Assembly (NCBI GenBank): GCA_024232965.1 | Contig: JACKQF010000002.1 | Location: 930,001 to 994,000 of the forward strand | Source: Verrucomicrobiaceae bacterium | GTDB taxonomy: Bacteria > Verrucomicrobiota > Verrucomicrobiia > Verrucomicrobiales > Verrucomicrobiaceae | Direction: 5' to 3' | DNA length: 64,000 bases | Shown here: piece after piece, positions 34,657 through 42,516 of the stretch | Position numbering within the stretch: position 1 is the stretch's first letter | Layout of the letters: each line of letters opens with the position of its first letter | Position numbers and translations under genes: made by a program | The notes under the pieces: model-generated | Databases searched by the model: none | What the model saw: the letters and a program-made list of their open reading frames with translations, nothing else | Told to the model about the DNA's origin: nothing

Positions 34657-36159
34657 TCACTGCGCCTTCTCTGGATGCTGCTGCAGCCAGTCGCTGTATT
34701 CTTTGAGGCTGTAAAAGGTACCGTCTTTGTAGAGGCGAGCCCCTTCCTCAACGAGCTCGTTGGAATTGAAGCTCCACGCATCGGCATTCTTCTTCATCAG
34801 CGCCGCCAGTTGCGCATCCAGCTTCTCGCGCAGCTCTTTCGATGCGGGATCTGTCGCCAAGTTCTTCATTTGATCCGGATCCGCTTTGTCATCAAAGAGC
34901 AACCACGGCTCGTTCTCGTAACGTGCATATGTGTGATCCGCCGTGATGATCCCACGCCACGGTGTCGTGATGCCATCGGGTCGGAAAGGCACAAAGATCT
35001 GCAGCAGCACCGCCTCTGGACCCTCCGTCGTTTCACCATGCGCCACCTTGGCCAGATCGGCCCCTTGCATCTCTGGCGGCACGGGCTGCCCGGCCAGAGA
35101 AAGCAGCGTCGGCGCCATGTCGATGTGGCTGAAGAGCGTGTCCACCACCTGACCCTTGGGCACCTTGGCGGGCCAGCGGATGATGCCGGGCACACGGGCA
35201 GACTCGTCATACGGCTTGCGCTTCCGCCGCAGGCCGTGATCTCCCAGCATATCACCGTGATCGGAGGTAAAGAGGATGATGGTGTTCTCATCCGCACCGG
35301 TTTCCTTCAGCACTGCGAGCAGACGGCCCACTTGATCGTCGATCACACTGATCGCGGCGTAGTAGGCGGCGATCTCTTCTTTGCCACCCAGCGGCACAAA
35401 GCGATTCGCCAGCGGGCCGCGACGCAGTCCGGCCTTCGGCGTGGGGCGTGTCTCGCTGCCGGGCTGCCAGCTTTTGTTGGGTGTCAGCTTTTCAGGATCG
35501 TAACGCTTCATGTATTCATCGGGTGCACCATACGGATCGTGTGGAGGCCCCATCTGAACGGTCAAAAAGAAGGGCTGGTCTTTGGGTTGCGATTGCAGGA
35601 ACTCCACCGCGAAATCGCACGAGGCAATAGGCTCAAACTTTTGGATCGTGATATTCTCGGGCGTATCGCGAAAGTAGTCTGGCTCGAAGTGCTTGTGATG
35701 GCACTCATAGGCCGCCCAGAACTCAAAGCCCTGCCGACGCGGCCCCGGCGGCACGAATCCCGGATCACGCGGACCCCCATCCAGGTGCCATTTGCCGATG
35801 AAGCCAGTGCGGTAGCCGACATCGCGCAGACGCTCCGCGATGGTCACCTGCTCCTCGCGCAGACGCAGGTCGTTGGCCACCATGCCGTTGATGTGCGGAT
35901 AGGTGCCGGTCATCAAAATGGATCGCGCCGGGCAGCAGACCGGGACGTTCGCATAGGTGCGGCGAAAGCGGATGCCCTCCGCAGCCAGTTGATCGATGTT
36001 CGGTGTCTTCACATCCCCATTGCCATCGCAACCCATCGCGCTGGCGCGCATCTGATCGGGGAGAAGCAGCAGGATGTTTGGCTTGGAAGCAGCACCGACC
36101 GGCACCACCATCGCAGTGGATGCCAGCAAGACCAAGACCTGGAAACGAAGATTTGTCAT
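34657..36159 (-). CDS. Secreted sulfatase (S1 family)
   Basis: The 500-residue protein has a signal peptide ending near VGAAS. The signature is C75-C-P-A-R79 followed by SILMTG, with C75 the predicted formylglycine. Metal ligands PDQMR near residue 34 and TSDHGDMLGDHGL are present. It would desulfate glycans or other sulfate esters outside the cytoplasm. Divergently placed 140 bases away is a SulP-type permease that could import released sulfate, which is inference from layout. Confidence 0.93.
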   Translation of the reverse strand: MTNLRFQVLVLLASTAMVVPVGAASKPNILLLLPDQMRASAMGCDGNGDVKTPNIDQLAAEGIRFRRTYANVPVCCPARSILMTGTYPHINGMVANDLRLREEQVTIAERLRDVGYRTGFIGKWHLDGGPRDPGFVPPGPRRQGFEFWAAYECHHKHFEPDYFRDTPENITIQKFEPIASCDFAVEFLQSQPKDQPFFLTVQMGPPHDPYGAPDEYMKRYDPEKLTPNKSWQPGSETRPTPKAGLRRGPLANRFVPLGGKEEIAAYYAAISVIDDQVGRLLAVLKETGADENTIILFTSDHGDMLGDHGLRRKRKPYDESARVPGIIRWPAKVPKGQVVDTLFSHIDMAPTLLSLAGQPVPPEMQGADLAKVAHGETTEGPEAVLLQIFVPFRPDGITTPWRGIITADHTYARYENEPWLLFDDKADPDQMKNLATDPASKELREKLDAQLAALMKKNADAWSFNSNELVEEGARLYKDGTFYSLKEYSDWLQQHPEKAQ

Positions 36160-36299
36160 GGCCTAGGAACGTGAACAAAAAGCCGGTCTTACCTTGGACT
36201 GCCGCAGATAAAAAGGGTTTGCGATCCCCCCTGAACGCCACCAAGAGAAGGGCGTCTCCTGGTGTTTGATGAGTTTCGAGTGGCCACTGCGCAGGGGCT

Positions 36300-37802
36300 T
36301 TGTTTCCATCCCCGTTTCGCGTCTTCGTGTTTTCCAAAAATCTCTCCAAAGAATGGTTCTCCAACATCCGTGGGGACCTCCTTGCTGGCACCGTGGTCGC
36401 CTTGGCACTGATCCCTGAAGCGATCGCCTTTTCCATCATCGCCGGAGTTGACCCCAAGGTCGGGCTCTATGCCTCCTTCTGCATCGCCGTCGTCACCGCC
36501 TTCTTTGGCGGTCGTCCCGGCATGATCTCCGCCGCCACGGGTGCCATGGCACTGCTGATGGTGACCCTGGTGAAGCAGCACGGCCTGCACTACCTCCTGG
36601 TCGCGACGCTGCTGACCGGTGTCTTCCAGATCATCGCCGGTTTGATCCGCATCGGGGATGTGATGCGCTTTGTTTCCAAGTCCGTGATGACCGGCTTTGT
36701 GAACGCCCTGGCGATCCTCATCTTCATGGCGCAGTTGCCCGAGTTCACAGGCGCCGGCCTGCCCATGTATGCGATGGTCGCGGGTTCGTTGGCCATCATC
36801 TATCTGCTGCCGCGACTCACCAGGGCCGTGCCCTCACCGCTCGTCGCCATCATCGTCATGACGGTCATCGCCATCGTCTTTAACCTGGAGGTGCGCCGCG
36901 TCGGCGATCTGGGTGCTCTGCCGGATGCCCTGCCGATCTTCCTCTGGCCGCAGGTGCCCTGGACGCTGGAGACCCTGTGGATCGTGCTGCCTTATTCCGC
37001 AGGACTCGCCGCCGTCGGCCTTTTGGAATCCCTGATGACCGCGCAGATCGTCGATGAAATGACCGACACCCCCAGCGATAAAAATCGCGAGTGCGGCGGG
37101 CAAGGCATCGCCAACATCGTCGCAGGCTTGTTCGGCGGCATGGCCGGTTGCGCGATGATTGGGCAGTCCGTCATCAATGTGAAGTCCGGTGGCCGAGGGC
37201 GACTATCCACCTTGGTGGCCGGGGTGTTCTTGCTCATCCTCCTGGTGGTTCTGGGCCCTTGGGTGAAGCAGATCCCGATGCCCGCATTGGTCGCCGTCAT
37301 GATCATGGTGTCCATCGGCACCTTTTCCTGGGCCTCCTTCAAGAACTTCCGACGGCACCCCAGCTCCTCCAGCATCGTCATGGTCGCCACCGTGCTGGTC
37401 GTGGTCTTCACGCATAACCTCGCCATCGGCGTCGGCGTGGGCGTGCTGCTCAGCGCCTTGTTCTTCGCCCGCAAGGTCTCCCAAGTCCTGCGCGTCACCA
37501 GCACCGCAGAGCCCCAGGGCCGCACCTACACCGTCACCGGCCAGCTCTTTTTTGCCTCCGCAGATGCCTTTGTGCGGCAGTTTGATTTCAAAGAAGTCGT
37601 CGCCAAAGTCTGCATCGATGTGACCCATGCGCACTTCTGGGATCTGACCGCTGTTGCCTCGCTGGACAAAGTCGTGCTAAAGTTCCGCCGCGAAGGCGCG
37701 GAGGTCACCGTCCTCGGCCTCAACGAAGCCAGCGCTACCCTGGTGGATCGCCTGGGTGTGCATGACAAAGAAGACGCGCTGGAAAAACTCCTCGCCCATT
37801 GA
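36300..37802 (+). CDS. SulP-family anion permease with STAS domain
   Basis: The 500-residue protein has about eleven membrane segments with the SulP consensus ALIPEAIAFSIIAGVDPKVG near the N-terminus. A C-terminal STAS domain spans about residues 405-500 (FASADAFVRQFDF, VCIDVTHAHFWD). The family exchanges sulfate, bicarbonate or other anions. The TTG at 36300 is the far start. The GTG at 36327 gives the usual N-terminus and is probable. A universal stress protein gene follows after 10 bases. Confidence 0.92.
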   Translation: MFPSPFRVFVFSKNLSKEWFSNIRGDLLAGTVVALALIPEAIAFSIIAGVDPKVGLYASFCIAVVTAFFGGRPGMISAATGAMALLMVTLVKQHGLHYLLVATLLTGVFQIIAGLIRIGDVMRFVSKSVMTGFVNALAILIFMAQLPEFTGAGLPMYAMVAGSLAIIYLLPRLTRAVPSPLVAIIVMTVIAIVFNLEVRRVGDLGALPDALPIFLWPQVPWTLETLWIVLPYSAGLAAVGLLESLMTAQIVDEMTDTPSDKNRECGGQGIANIVAGLFGGMAGCAMIGQSVINVKSGGRGRLSTLVAGVFLLILLVVLGPWVKQIPMPALVAVMIMVSIGTFSWASFKNFRRHPSSSSIVMVATVLVVVFTHNLAIGVGVGVLLSALFFARKVSQVLRVTSTAEPQGRTYTVTGQLFFASADAFVRQFDFKEVVAKVCIDVTHAHFWDLTAVASLDKVVLKFRREGAEVTVLGLNEASATLVDRLGVHDKEDALEKLLAH

Positions 37803-37812
37803 GCCTCCCTCT

Positions 37813-38685
37813 ATGACCGCAAACACACCCACGCCTCATGTCCTCGCCTGCACGGATGGTTCCACCTACGCGCCCAGCGTTTACCAGCACAGCGCCTGGG
37901 CCGCCACCCGACTCGGTGCCGCGGTGCGCGTCTTGCACGTCCTGGATCCCCACCGCGAACGCGCCATTGGAGCCGATCTCAGCGGCGCGATTGGCTTTGA
38001 CGCCAGCGCAGAACTGACCGCCGAACTGGCCCAACTGGAGGAGACCCAAGCCCGCGTCGCACGACTCAAAGGCACCGCGATCCTGGAGGACGCCACCCAG
38101 CAACTCACCGCCGCAGGAGTGGAAAAGGTCGCCGCCATGCAACGCCACGGCACACTGGTGGAGACCCTGGAGGAACTGGAGCCGGCCGCCGAACTGGTCG
38201 TGATCGGAAAGCGCGGCGAGCACTGCGACTTCGCCAAAGGCCACCTCGGCAGCGAGCTAGAGCGCGTCATCCGCACCAGCGTCCGGCCCGTGCTCGTCGC
38301 CGCCCGCGCCTTTAAGCCGGTGCAGAGTTTTCTCATCGCCTACGACGGCGGCCCCAGCGTCTTGAAGGCCATTGATTTTGTCCTGACCAATCCCCTGCTG
38401 CACGGGCTGCCCTGCCACCTGCTGCGCGCTGGAAAGATCGACGATACCGCCATCCACTACCTGGAAGAAACCGCCACCAAACTGCGCAACGCTGGCTTTG
38501 AAGTCACCACCGCAGCCATCAGCGGTCCGCCGGATGAAGTCATTGGGCAGGCCCTGCGCGACCAACACATTGACCTGCTAGTCATGGGTGCCTATGGCCA
38601 CAGCCCGATCCGCCAGTTCATTCTCGGCAGCACCACTACCACCATGGTCCGCACTTGCCTGGTGCCTGTCTTGATGTTCCGTTAG
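37813..38685 (+). CDS. Universal stress protein, two Usp domains
   Basis: The 290-residue protein starts at MTANTPTPHVLACTDGSTYA (ATG 37813). It holds two UspA-like domains. The first has VVIGKRGEHCDFAKGHLGSE. The second begins FLIAYDGGPSVLKAIDFVL and ends with VMGAYGHSPIRQFILGSTTT, the G-2x-G-9x-G(S/T) ATP-binding pattern. It directly follows the SulP gene, a pairing often seen, and may modulate that transporter under stress. The following small gene starts 7 bases later. Confidence 0.93.
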   Translation: MTANTPTPHVLACTDGSTYAPSVYQHSAWAATRLGAAVRVLHVLDPHRERAIGADLSGAIGFDASAELTAELAQLEETQARVARLKGTAILEDATQQLTAAGVEKVAAMQRHGTLVETLEELEPAAELVVIGKRGEHCDFAKGHLGSELERVIRTSVRPVLVAARAFKPVQSFLIAYDGGPSVLKAIDFVLTNPLLHGLPCHLLRAGKIDDTAIHYLEETATKLRNAGFEVTTAAISGPPDEVIGQALRDQHIDLLVMGAYGHSPIRQFILGSTTTTMVRTCLVPVLMFR

Positions 38686-38692
38686 CGGCATC

Positions 38693-39118
38693 ATGAACCC
38701 ACGCCCACCGTTGCCTCCGTTCACCGAAGAAACCGCGCGTCAAAAGGTGCAGATGGCAGAGGACGCGTGGAATAGCCGCGACCCCGAGCGCGTCTCCCTG
38801 GCCTACACCGTCGATACCGAGTGGCGTAACCGCGACGAGTTCCTCAATGGACGCGCAGAGGTGGTGGACTTCCTCACCCGCAAGTGGTCCAAAGAAACCG
38901 ACTACCGCTTGAAGAAGACCCTTTGGGCCTTCACCGGCAATCGCATCGCCGTGCGCTTCGAGTACGAATGGCACGACGAGACCGGCCAATGGTGGCGCAG
39001 CCATGGCAACGAGAACTGGGAGTTCGACGAACACGGCTACATGGCCAAGCGCTTCGCCAGCATCAACGATCAACGCATCGCCGAGACCGAGCGGAAGTTC
39101 CGTTGGGAGCGCGTCTAG
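38693..39118 (+). CDS. DUF1348 protein, NTF2/SnoaL-like fold
   Basis: The 141-residue protein is of the DUF1348 family: EDAWNSRDPERVSLAYTVDT, then TEWRNRDEFLNGRAEVVDFL and WEFDEHGYMAKRFASINDQR. These are compact cytoplasmic cone-shaped folds with no established substrate. It sits in a plus-strand run of SulP, Usp, this gene and gshB with gaps of 7 to 17 bases, so it is probably in the same operon. Confidence 0.92.
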   Translation: MNPRPPLPPFTEETARQKVQMAEDAWNSRDPERVSLAYTVDTEWRNRDEFLNGRAEVVDFLTRKWSKETDYRLKKTLWAFTGNRIAVRFEYEWHDETGQWWRSHGNENWEFDEHGYMAKRFASINDQRIAETERKFRWERV

Positions 39119-39134
39119 AGCCCTTCTTCTCCCC

Positions 39135-40115
39135 ATGTCCCCTCTCGATTCATCCCTCCCTCGACTCGGTGTGGTCATGGATCCGCTGGAGACCGTCCGC
39201 CCCGAGGGGGATTCCACCCTGGCGATGCTGATCGCCGCGCAGCGACGCGGCTGGTCACTCGTCACCATGGACACCCCCGATCTGCGCCTCCACGATGGCC
39301 AGGCCATGGCCAGCATGCGCCGGGTGCGCGTCTTTGACGATCCCAGCCGATGGTTTGAAGTGATGGATACCCTGGATGGATCGCTCGCAGACTTGGACAT
39401 CCTCCTGATGCGCAAGGATCCCCCCTTGGACATCGATTACATCGCCGCGACCTGGGTGCTGGATCGCGCAGAGGCAGACGGCGTGCTGGTGGTCAATCGC
39501 CCACAGGCGCTGCGCGATGCCAATGAAAAGATCTTCCCCTCCTGGTTCCCCCAATGCTGCCCGCCCACCGTCGTCAGCGCCAGCCCCCAGACCCTGCACC
39601 GCTTTTTAGCGGAACAAAAACACATCGTCCTCAAGCCTCTAGATCTCATGGGCGGGCGCTCCGTGCATCAGTTGCACCACGGCGACCCCAGCGCAGACAC
39701 CCTGCTGGCAGCAATGACCCGCCAGGGCACCCACCTGATCCAGGCCCAGACCTTTTTGCCTGCCATCCATCAGACAGGCGACAAGCGCATCCTCCTCATC
39801 GACGGCCAGCCCGTGCCCCACGCCCTGACGCGACGCCCCGCCGCCGGAGACTTCCGCGCCAACCTCGCCATCGGCGGCAGCGCAGAGCCTGGGGAACTGA
39901 CCGAACGCGACCTCTGGATCTGCGCCCAAATCGGCCCCGAGTTGAAGCGACGCGGCCTCGTCTTCGCCGGCATCGACGTCATCGGCGATTGGCTCACCGA
40001 GATCAACGTCACCAGCCCCACCGGCATCCGCCAGTTGGATCGCTTCTTCAGCATCGACATCGCCTCCCAATTCCTCGACACCCTCGAGGCCAAGTGGCGG
40101 GCAACCACCCGCTGA
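39135..40115 (+). CDS. gshB: Glutathione synthetase (GshB type)
   Basis: The 326-residue protein starts at MSPLDSSLPRLGVVMDPLET (ATG 39135) and reads as a full GshB. It shows DILLMRKDPPLDIDYIAATW, LKPLDLMGGRSVHQL in the ATP-grasp centre, and GLVFAGIDVIGDWLTEINVT with the metal ligands near the end. It joins gamma-glutamylcysteine and glycine in the cytoplasm. No gshA is in the window. It closes the SulP-Usp-DUF1348-gshB run and is followed by a terminator. Confidence 0.94.
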   Translation: MSPLDSSLPRLGVVMDPLETVRPEGDSTLAMLIAAQRRGWSLVTMDTPDLRLHDGQAMASMRRVRVFDDPSRWFEVMDTLDGSLADLDILLMRKDPPLDIDYIAATWVLDRAEADGVLVVNRPQALRDANEKIFPSWFPQCCPPTVVSASPQTLHRFLAEQKHIVLKPLDLMGGRSVHQLHHGDPSADTLLAAMTRQGTHLIQAQTFLPAIHQTGDKRILLIDGQPVPHALTRRPAAGDFRANLAIGGSAEPGELTERDLWICAQIGPELKRRGLVFAGIDVIGDWLTEINVTSPTGIRQLDRFFSIDIASQFLDTLEAKWRATTR

Positions 40116-40474
40116 TGCCCCAGCGATGGGGATGAGCCGCAAAGGAAGGCAAAGATCGCAAAGCGAAGGGCTTGAGGTTCCAGAACACGCATCACCCACC
40201 AGTCGGAAACAAAATCGAGCAAACACGCCCAAGCCGAGCGAAAGCCCTTGGACTGCGCGCAGCCCTGCTGCCGCTTTACCGCAACGGCAGCCCAGCTGCC
40301 GGGAGAAAGCCACGACACCACCCCAGCCCGCCCGGCCAAAGCGAGGCGGGCGCTTTGGTTTTTCGGCGGGTCACATCCGCTGCCTTCGCGGGAATGCTAA
40401 CCCCTCAGTAAAATCTTGAGCATCCCCGGGCTCCACTGCTAGGGTGCGCTCGTCACCGCTAGTCACCCGCACGC
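40116..40474. other. Gene-free stretch with hairpins after gshB
   Basis: No gene is supported. The stretch contains a 7-bp hairpin (GCTGCCG-N11-CGGCAGC, 40267-40291) inside a region that looks like a dispersed noncoding element, then the strong terminator at 40326-40364. Confidence 0.5.
40326..40364 (+). terminator. Rho-independent terminator after gshB region
   Basis: GCCCGCC and GGCGGGC (40326-40332 and 40345-40351) form a perfect 7-bp GC stem with a 12-base loop, followed by GCTTTGGTTTTTC. It lies about 210 bases after the gshB stop and marks the border to the accessory region. Confidence 0.75.
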
Positions 40475-40630
40475 ATGCTGCCCATGACCTCCGCCGAAGC
40501 CCAGACGCCGCTCCCCGCTTTCCTCAAGACCCTGAAGGGCGATGAGAAGAGCGAGGCGCAGACCTTTCTCGACCGGCTCTTCAAGGCGCTCGGCCACGCC
40601 TGCGCCGCCAAGGAAAAGGCGGGCGAATAG
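40475..40630 (+). pseudogene. N-terminal fragment resembling a type IIG/MmeI-like DNA methyltransferase
   Basis: The frame encodes 51 residues (MLPMTSAEAQTPLPAFLKTL, KGDEKSEAQTFLDRLFKALG, then a stop after KEKAGE). The stretch FLKTLKGDEKSEAQTFLDRL looks like the helical start of large restriction-modification methyltransferases of the type IIG/MmeI kind. All catalytic parts are missing. It reads as a truncated remnant, though a genuine small protein cannot be excluded. The family link is from memory of the pattern. Confidence 0.4.
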
Positions 40631-40667
40631 ATCACCCCACCCGTCCTCTAACCCCCCCTTCCTCCCC

Positions 40668-40979
40668 ATGATGACCCGCCAAGCCCGCCGAGTGATCGCA
40701 GAGTTTACCCGCGCCCGTCTTCTGCCGGAGGGCTGGGTGCTGGAATATCGGCAGCTCGAATGGCCGCATCCGGCGGAGCCCGTGACCCACTGGCAGGTGG
40801 TGGGGAAGCTGCCAGCCAGCGCCACCGAGCTGGAAGTGCTACAGGCCCGCAAGGCGCTCGCCGACCAGCGGGAGCTCTTCCAGGTTTGCACCCGCTGTCA
40901 CGAACTGAATCCCACCGGCTGGATGCAAAATCTTCAGATCTGCCAAGGCTGTGCTGCAGAGGACGGCGCCGAGTATTGA
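40668..40979 (+). CDS. Small protein with C-terminal zinc ribbon
   Basis: The 103-residue protein starts at MMTRQARRVIAEFTRARLLP (ATG 40668). The C-terminus has CTRC (about residues 75-78) and CQGC (about 92-95), spaced as a zinc ribbon. The N-terminal part is amphipathic. No family is recognised. It follows the methyltransferase fragment by 37 bases and may be a leftover of the same element. A longer reading frame upstream overlaps the fragment in another phase and was rejected. Confidence 0.6.
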   Translation: MMTRQARRVIAEFTRARLLPEGWVLEYRQLEWPHPAEPVTHWQVVGKLPASATELEVLQARKALADQRELFQVCTRCHELNPTGWMQNLQICQGCAAEDGAEY

Positions 40980-40982
40980 ACG

Positions 40983-41438
40983 GTGATCCCCCGCTCCCGC
41001 CGCACCGCGCCCGCGGACGCTGTGAATAAGCCTGCAAACGCCGTGAGGAAGAGTGCGCAGATCAGCACTCCCGCATCTCCGCCCAACGCAGCTACGGCCC
41101 GACCAGGGACGCTAACCGTCCGACGGAGGACCCTAACGGTCTGGCCGGGGACGGCAACGGTGAGACCGGGGGAGGCAACGGCGGGACCGGGGGAGGCAAC
41201 GGCGGGACCGGGGGAGGCAACGGCGCGACGGGGGACGGTAACGGCGCGACGGGGGACGGTAACGGCGCGACGGAGGAGTGAGCCAAGGCGATCTGGAGAA
41301 CGCCATCAACTACCAGACCAGCAACAACTCCGACGCCGTCAGCACCGTAGGCGTTTATGTCAGCGCTCCCCCACCCATGGGGAGGTGCAATCCATCGTCG
41401 ATAAGCTGGATGAGCTGATCAATGCGCTGAAACGCTGA
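40983..41438 (+). CDS. Low-complexity reading frame over a minisatellite, status uncertain
   Basis: A 151-codon frame from GTG 40983 is open, begins 3 bases after the previous stop and ends with a plausible helix (VQSIVDKLDELINALKR). Its middle is the 21-bp minisatellite, read here as GPGEATA repeats. The neighbouring frame reads the same repeats as GGNGGTG/DGNGATG units with more protein-like codon use, but it has no start after the stop at 41027 and ends at 41281. A third frame gives SQGDLENAINYQTSNNSDAV from GTG 41278. The mixture suggests a gene broken by frameshifts. I cannot tell which frame is expressed, if any. Confidence 0.35.
   Translation: MIPRSRRTAPADAVNKPANAVRKSAQISTPASPPNAATARPGTLTVRRRTLTVWPGTATVRPGEATAGPGEATAGPGEATARRGTVTARRGTVTARRRSEPRRSGERHQLPDQQQLRRRQHRRRLCQRSPTHGEVQSIVDKLDELINALKR
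41108..41275. repeat. 21-bp minisatellite, eight units
   Basis: There are eight head-to-tail units of 21 bases. The two leftmost are diverged (GACGCTAACCGTCCGACGGA and GACCCTAACGGTCTGGCCGG). The central ones are nearly identical (GGAGGCAACGGCGGGACCGG). A 21-base period keeps all frames, so each frame gives a seven-residue repeat. Confidence 0.9.
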
Positions 41439-41798
41439 AAGGCGGAAAGACTGTGGCAAGTCATTGAATATCTGAAATCTTTTGCATGACGGCGTTGCTG
41501 GTGATGCTAATCTGACTTCAACCTCGTGCGCAGGTGAAGCTGGTCGAAAGAGTGGAAGTGCATAAAACACAGCCGAGATGGCGAGTAACAATAGAGATCC
41601 AGGAAGAGCAACGGCCACGAACACGGCAAAAACAGCGGACCTCGAGTGACGCAAAAGCGCAATCAGAGCCAACGACACCGCCGCGACAATCCAACCCCAT
41701 CTGCCAAGCAACGCAAAAACAGCGACCATGGCCCAGCCAATCCCCGTATCAGTCTCGGCTGCCAGCAGAGGTAGAAAAGCCTGATATTCTCGCATCAT
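41355..41798 (-). CDS. Cassette gene: small membrane protein, 3' end probably replaced
   Basis: The 147-residue frame starts 7 bases from attC site 3. Residues about 18-85 form two or three membrane segments (WAMVAVFALLGRWGWIVAAV, VFAVFVAVALPGSLLLLAIS). After about residue 95 the frame runs into the DNA under the opposite-strand frame, and no attC is found downstream. The last cassette therefore seems to have lost its end. No family is recognised. Its position immediately after an attC-like site on the same strand is typical for an integron cassette gene. Confidence 0.55.
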   Translation of the reverse strand: MMREYQAFLPLLAAETDTGIGWAMVAVFALLGRWGWIVAAVSLALIALLRHSRSAVFAVFVAVALPGSLLLLAISAVFYALPLFRPASPAHEVEVRLASPATPSCKRFQIFNDLPQSFRLSAFQRIDQLIQLIDDGLHLPMGGGALT

Positions 41799-41804
41799 GG
41801 GTTG

Positions 41805-41897
41805 GCCGAACGCTTCGGATCAGGCGACGGCGAGCGCAAGACGTTGTTTACACGACAGATAGCCTTCGAGCCGTTGCCTGCATCCGTTTTGTTCGCC
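41805..41897 (-). other. attC-like recombination site 3
   Basis: This 93-bp element, read on the minus strand, starts with GGCGAAC and ends with GTTCGGC. Inside, CGGATGCAGGCAACGGC pairs with GCCGTCGCCTGATCCG, leaving unpaired bases, around a loop of about 35 bases. Outer cores ending in AAC and beginning with GTT plus an imperfect inner stem are the hallmarks of attC. It is nearly identical to site 2. Confidence 0.72.
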
Positions 41898-41983
41898 CTT
41901 GTGTTGCCGATGGTCTGTTGCATTGCGATTGATTGATCTACGGTGAACTGAATGTAGCTGAGTAAGCGGGATCGAAACATCGG

Positions 41984-42370
41984 TCAATGCCAGTTACCTG
42001 AATCACGAAGTCCAGGACCAAATTCCTTCGCACAGCCCGACACCGACATAAATAGCATGGCGACGAGCACCACCCAAATACTGCGCAGTAGCCAAAGCGG
42101 CATGTTCTGACGTCCGAAGGTTCCTACGGCTAACAAAAGCCAAAAGACAAGATGTAGAACCACGATTTGGCCGCCGTGCTGATAGTCATTCAAGTCCACC
42201 TTGTCGAAGTAACTGATGATTCCCAGTGGCGCTCTTGCGATGACAATGGGAACAAACATCGCACCAGACCCAAGTGCAGGGAAGGCGAACAAATAGGCAA
42301 CAAAGGGCAGCAGTATCCAACTCTTAGCGAGCCTCAGAAAACTGTCGGGAAGCTGGTCGTCGGAATGCAT
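41984..42370 (-). CDS. Cassette gene: small membrane protein
   Basis: The 128-residue protein has a short charged start (MHSDDQLPDSFLRLAKS) and three or four membrane segments (LPFVAYLFAFPALGSGAMFV, VVLHLVFWLLLAVGTF, SIWVVLVAMLFMSVSG). No family is recognised. It begins 33 bases after attC site 2 and is followed by attC site 3, so gene plus attC make one cassette of about 600 bases. Its base composition is visibly less GC-rich than the flanking core genes. Confidence 0.7.
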   Translation of the reverse strand: MHSDDQLPDSFLRLAKSWILLPFVAYLFAFPALGSGAMFVPIVIARAPLGIISYFDKVDLNDYQHGGQIVVLHLVFWLLLAVGTFGRQNMPLWLLRSIWVVLVAMLFMSVSGCAKEFGPGLRDSGNWH

Positions 42371-42402
42371 GCGAGGTTATTGCGCGACGGATTCAGATCT
42401 TG

Positions 42403-42495
42403 GGCTGACGTCTCGGATCAGGCGACGGCGAGCGCAAGACGTTGCTGACACGACAGATCGCCTTCGAGCCGTTGCCTGCATCCGTTTTGTTCGGC
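42403..42495 (-). other. attC-like recombination site 2
   Basis: This 93-bp element, read on the minus strand, starts with GCCGAAC. It has the same inner stem as site 3 (CGGATGCAGGCAACGGC with GCCGTCGCCTGATCCG). Its closing core is degenerate, GTCAGCC in place of GTTCGGC. The loop differs from site 3 at only a few bases. Confidence 0.7.
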
Positions 42496-42516
42496 CTTGT
42501 TTGGCCGATGGACTGG

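Noticed and set aside
34675..36174. A 499-codon open frame on the plus strand across the sulfatase gene
   Set aside because: It is the mirror of the sulfatase gene on the other strand. The minus-strand frame has the signal peptide, the CxPxR motif and metal ligands, while the plus frame has only low-complexity basic sequence.
41092..41286. Proline-rich 64-residue minus-strand protein
   Set aside because: It is only the reverse reading of the 21-bp minisatellite. There is no ribosome site or non-repeat part to support it.
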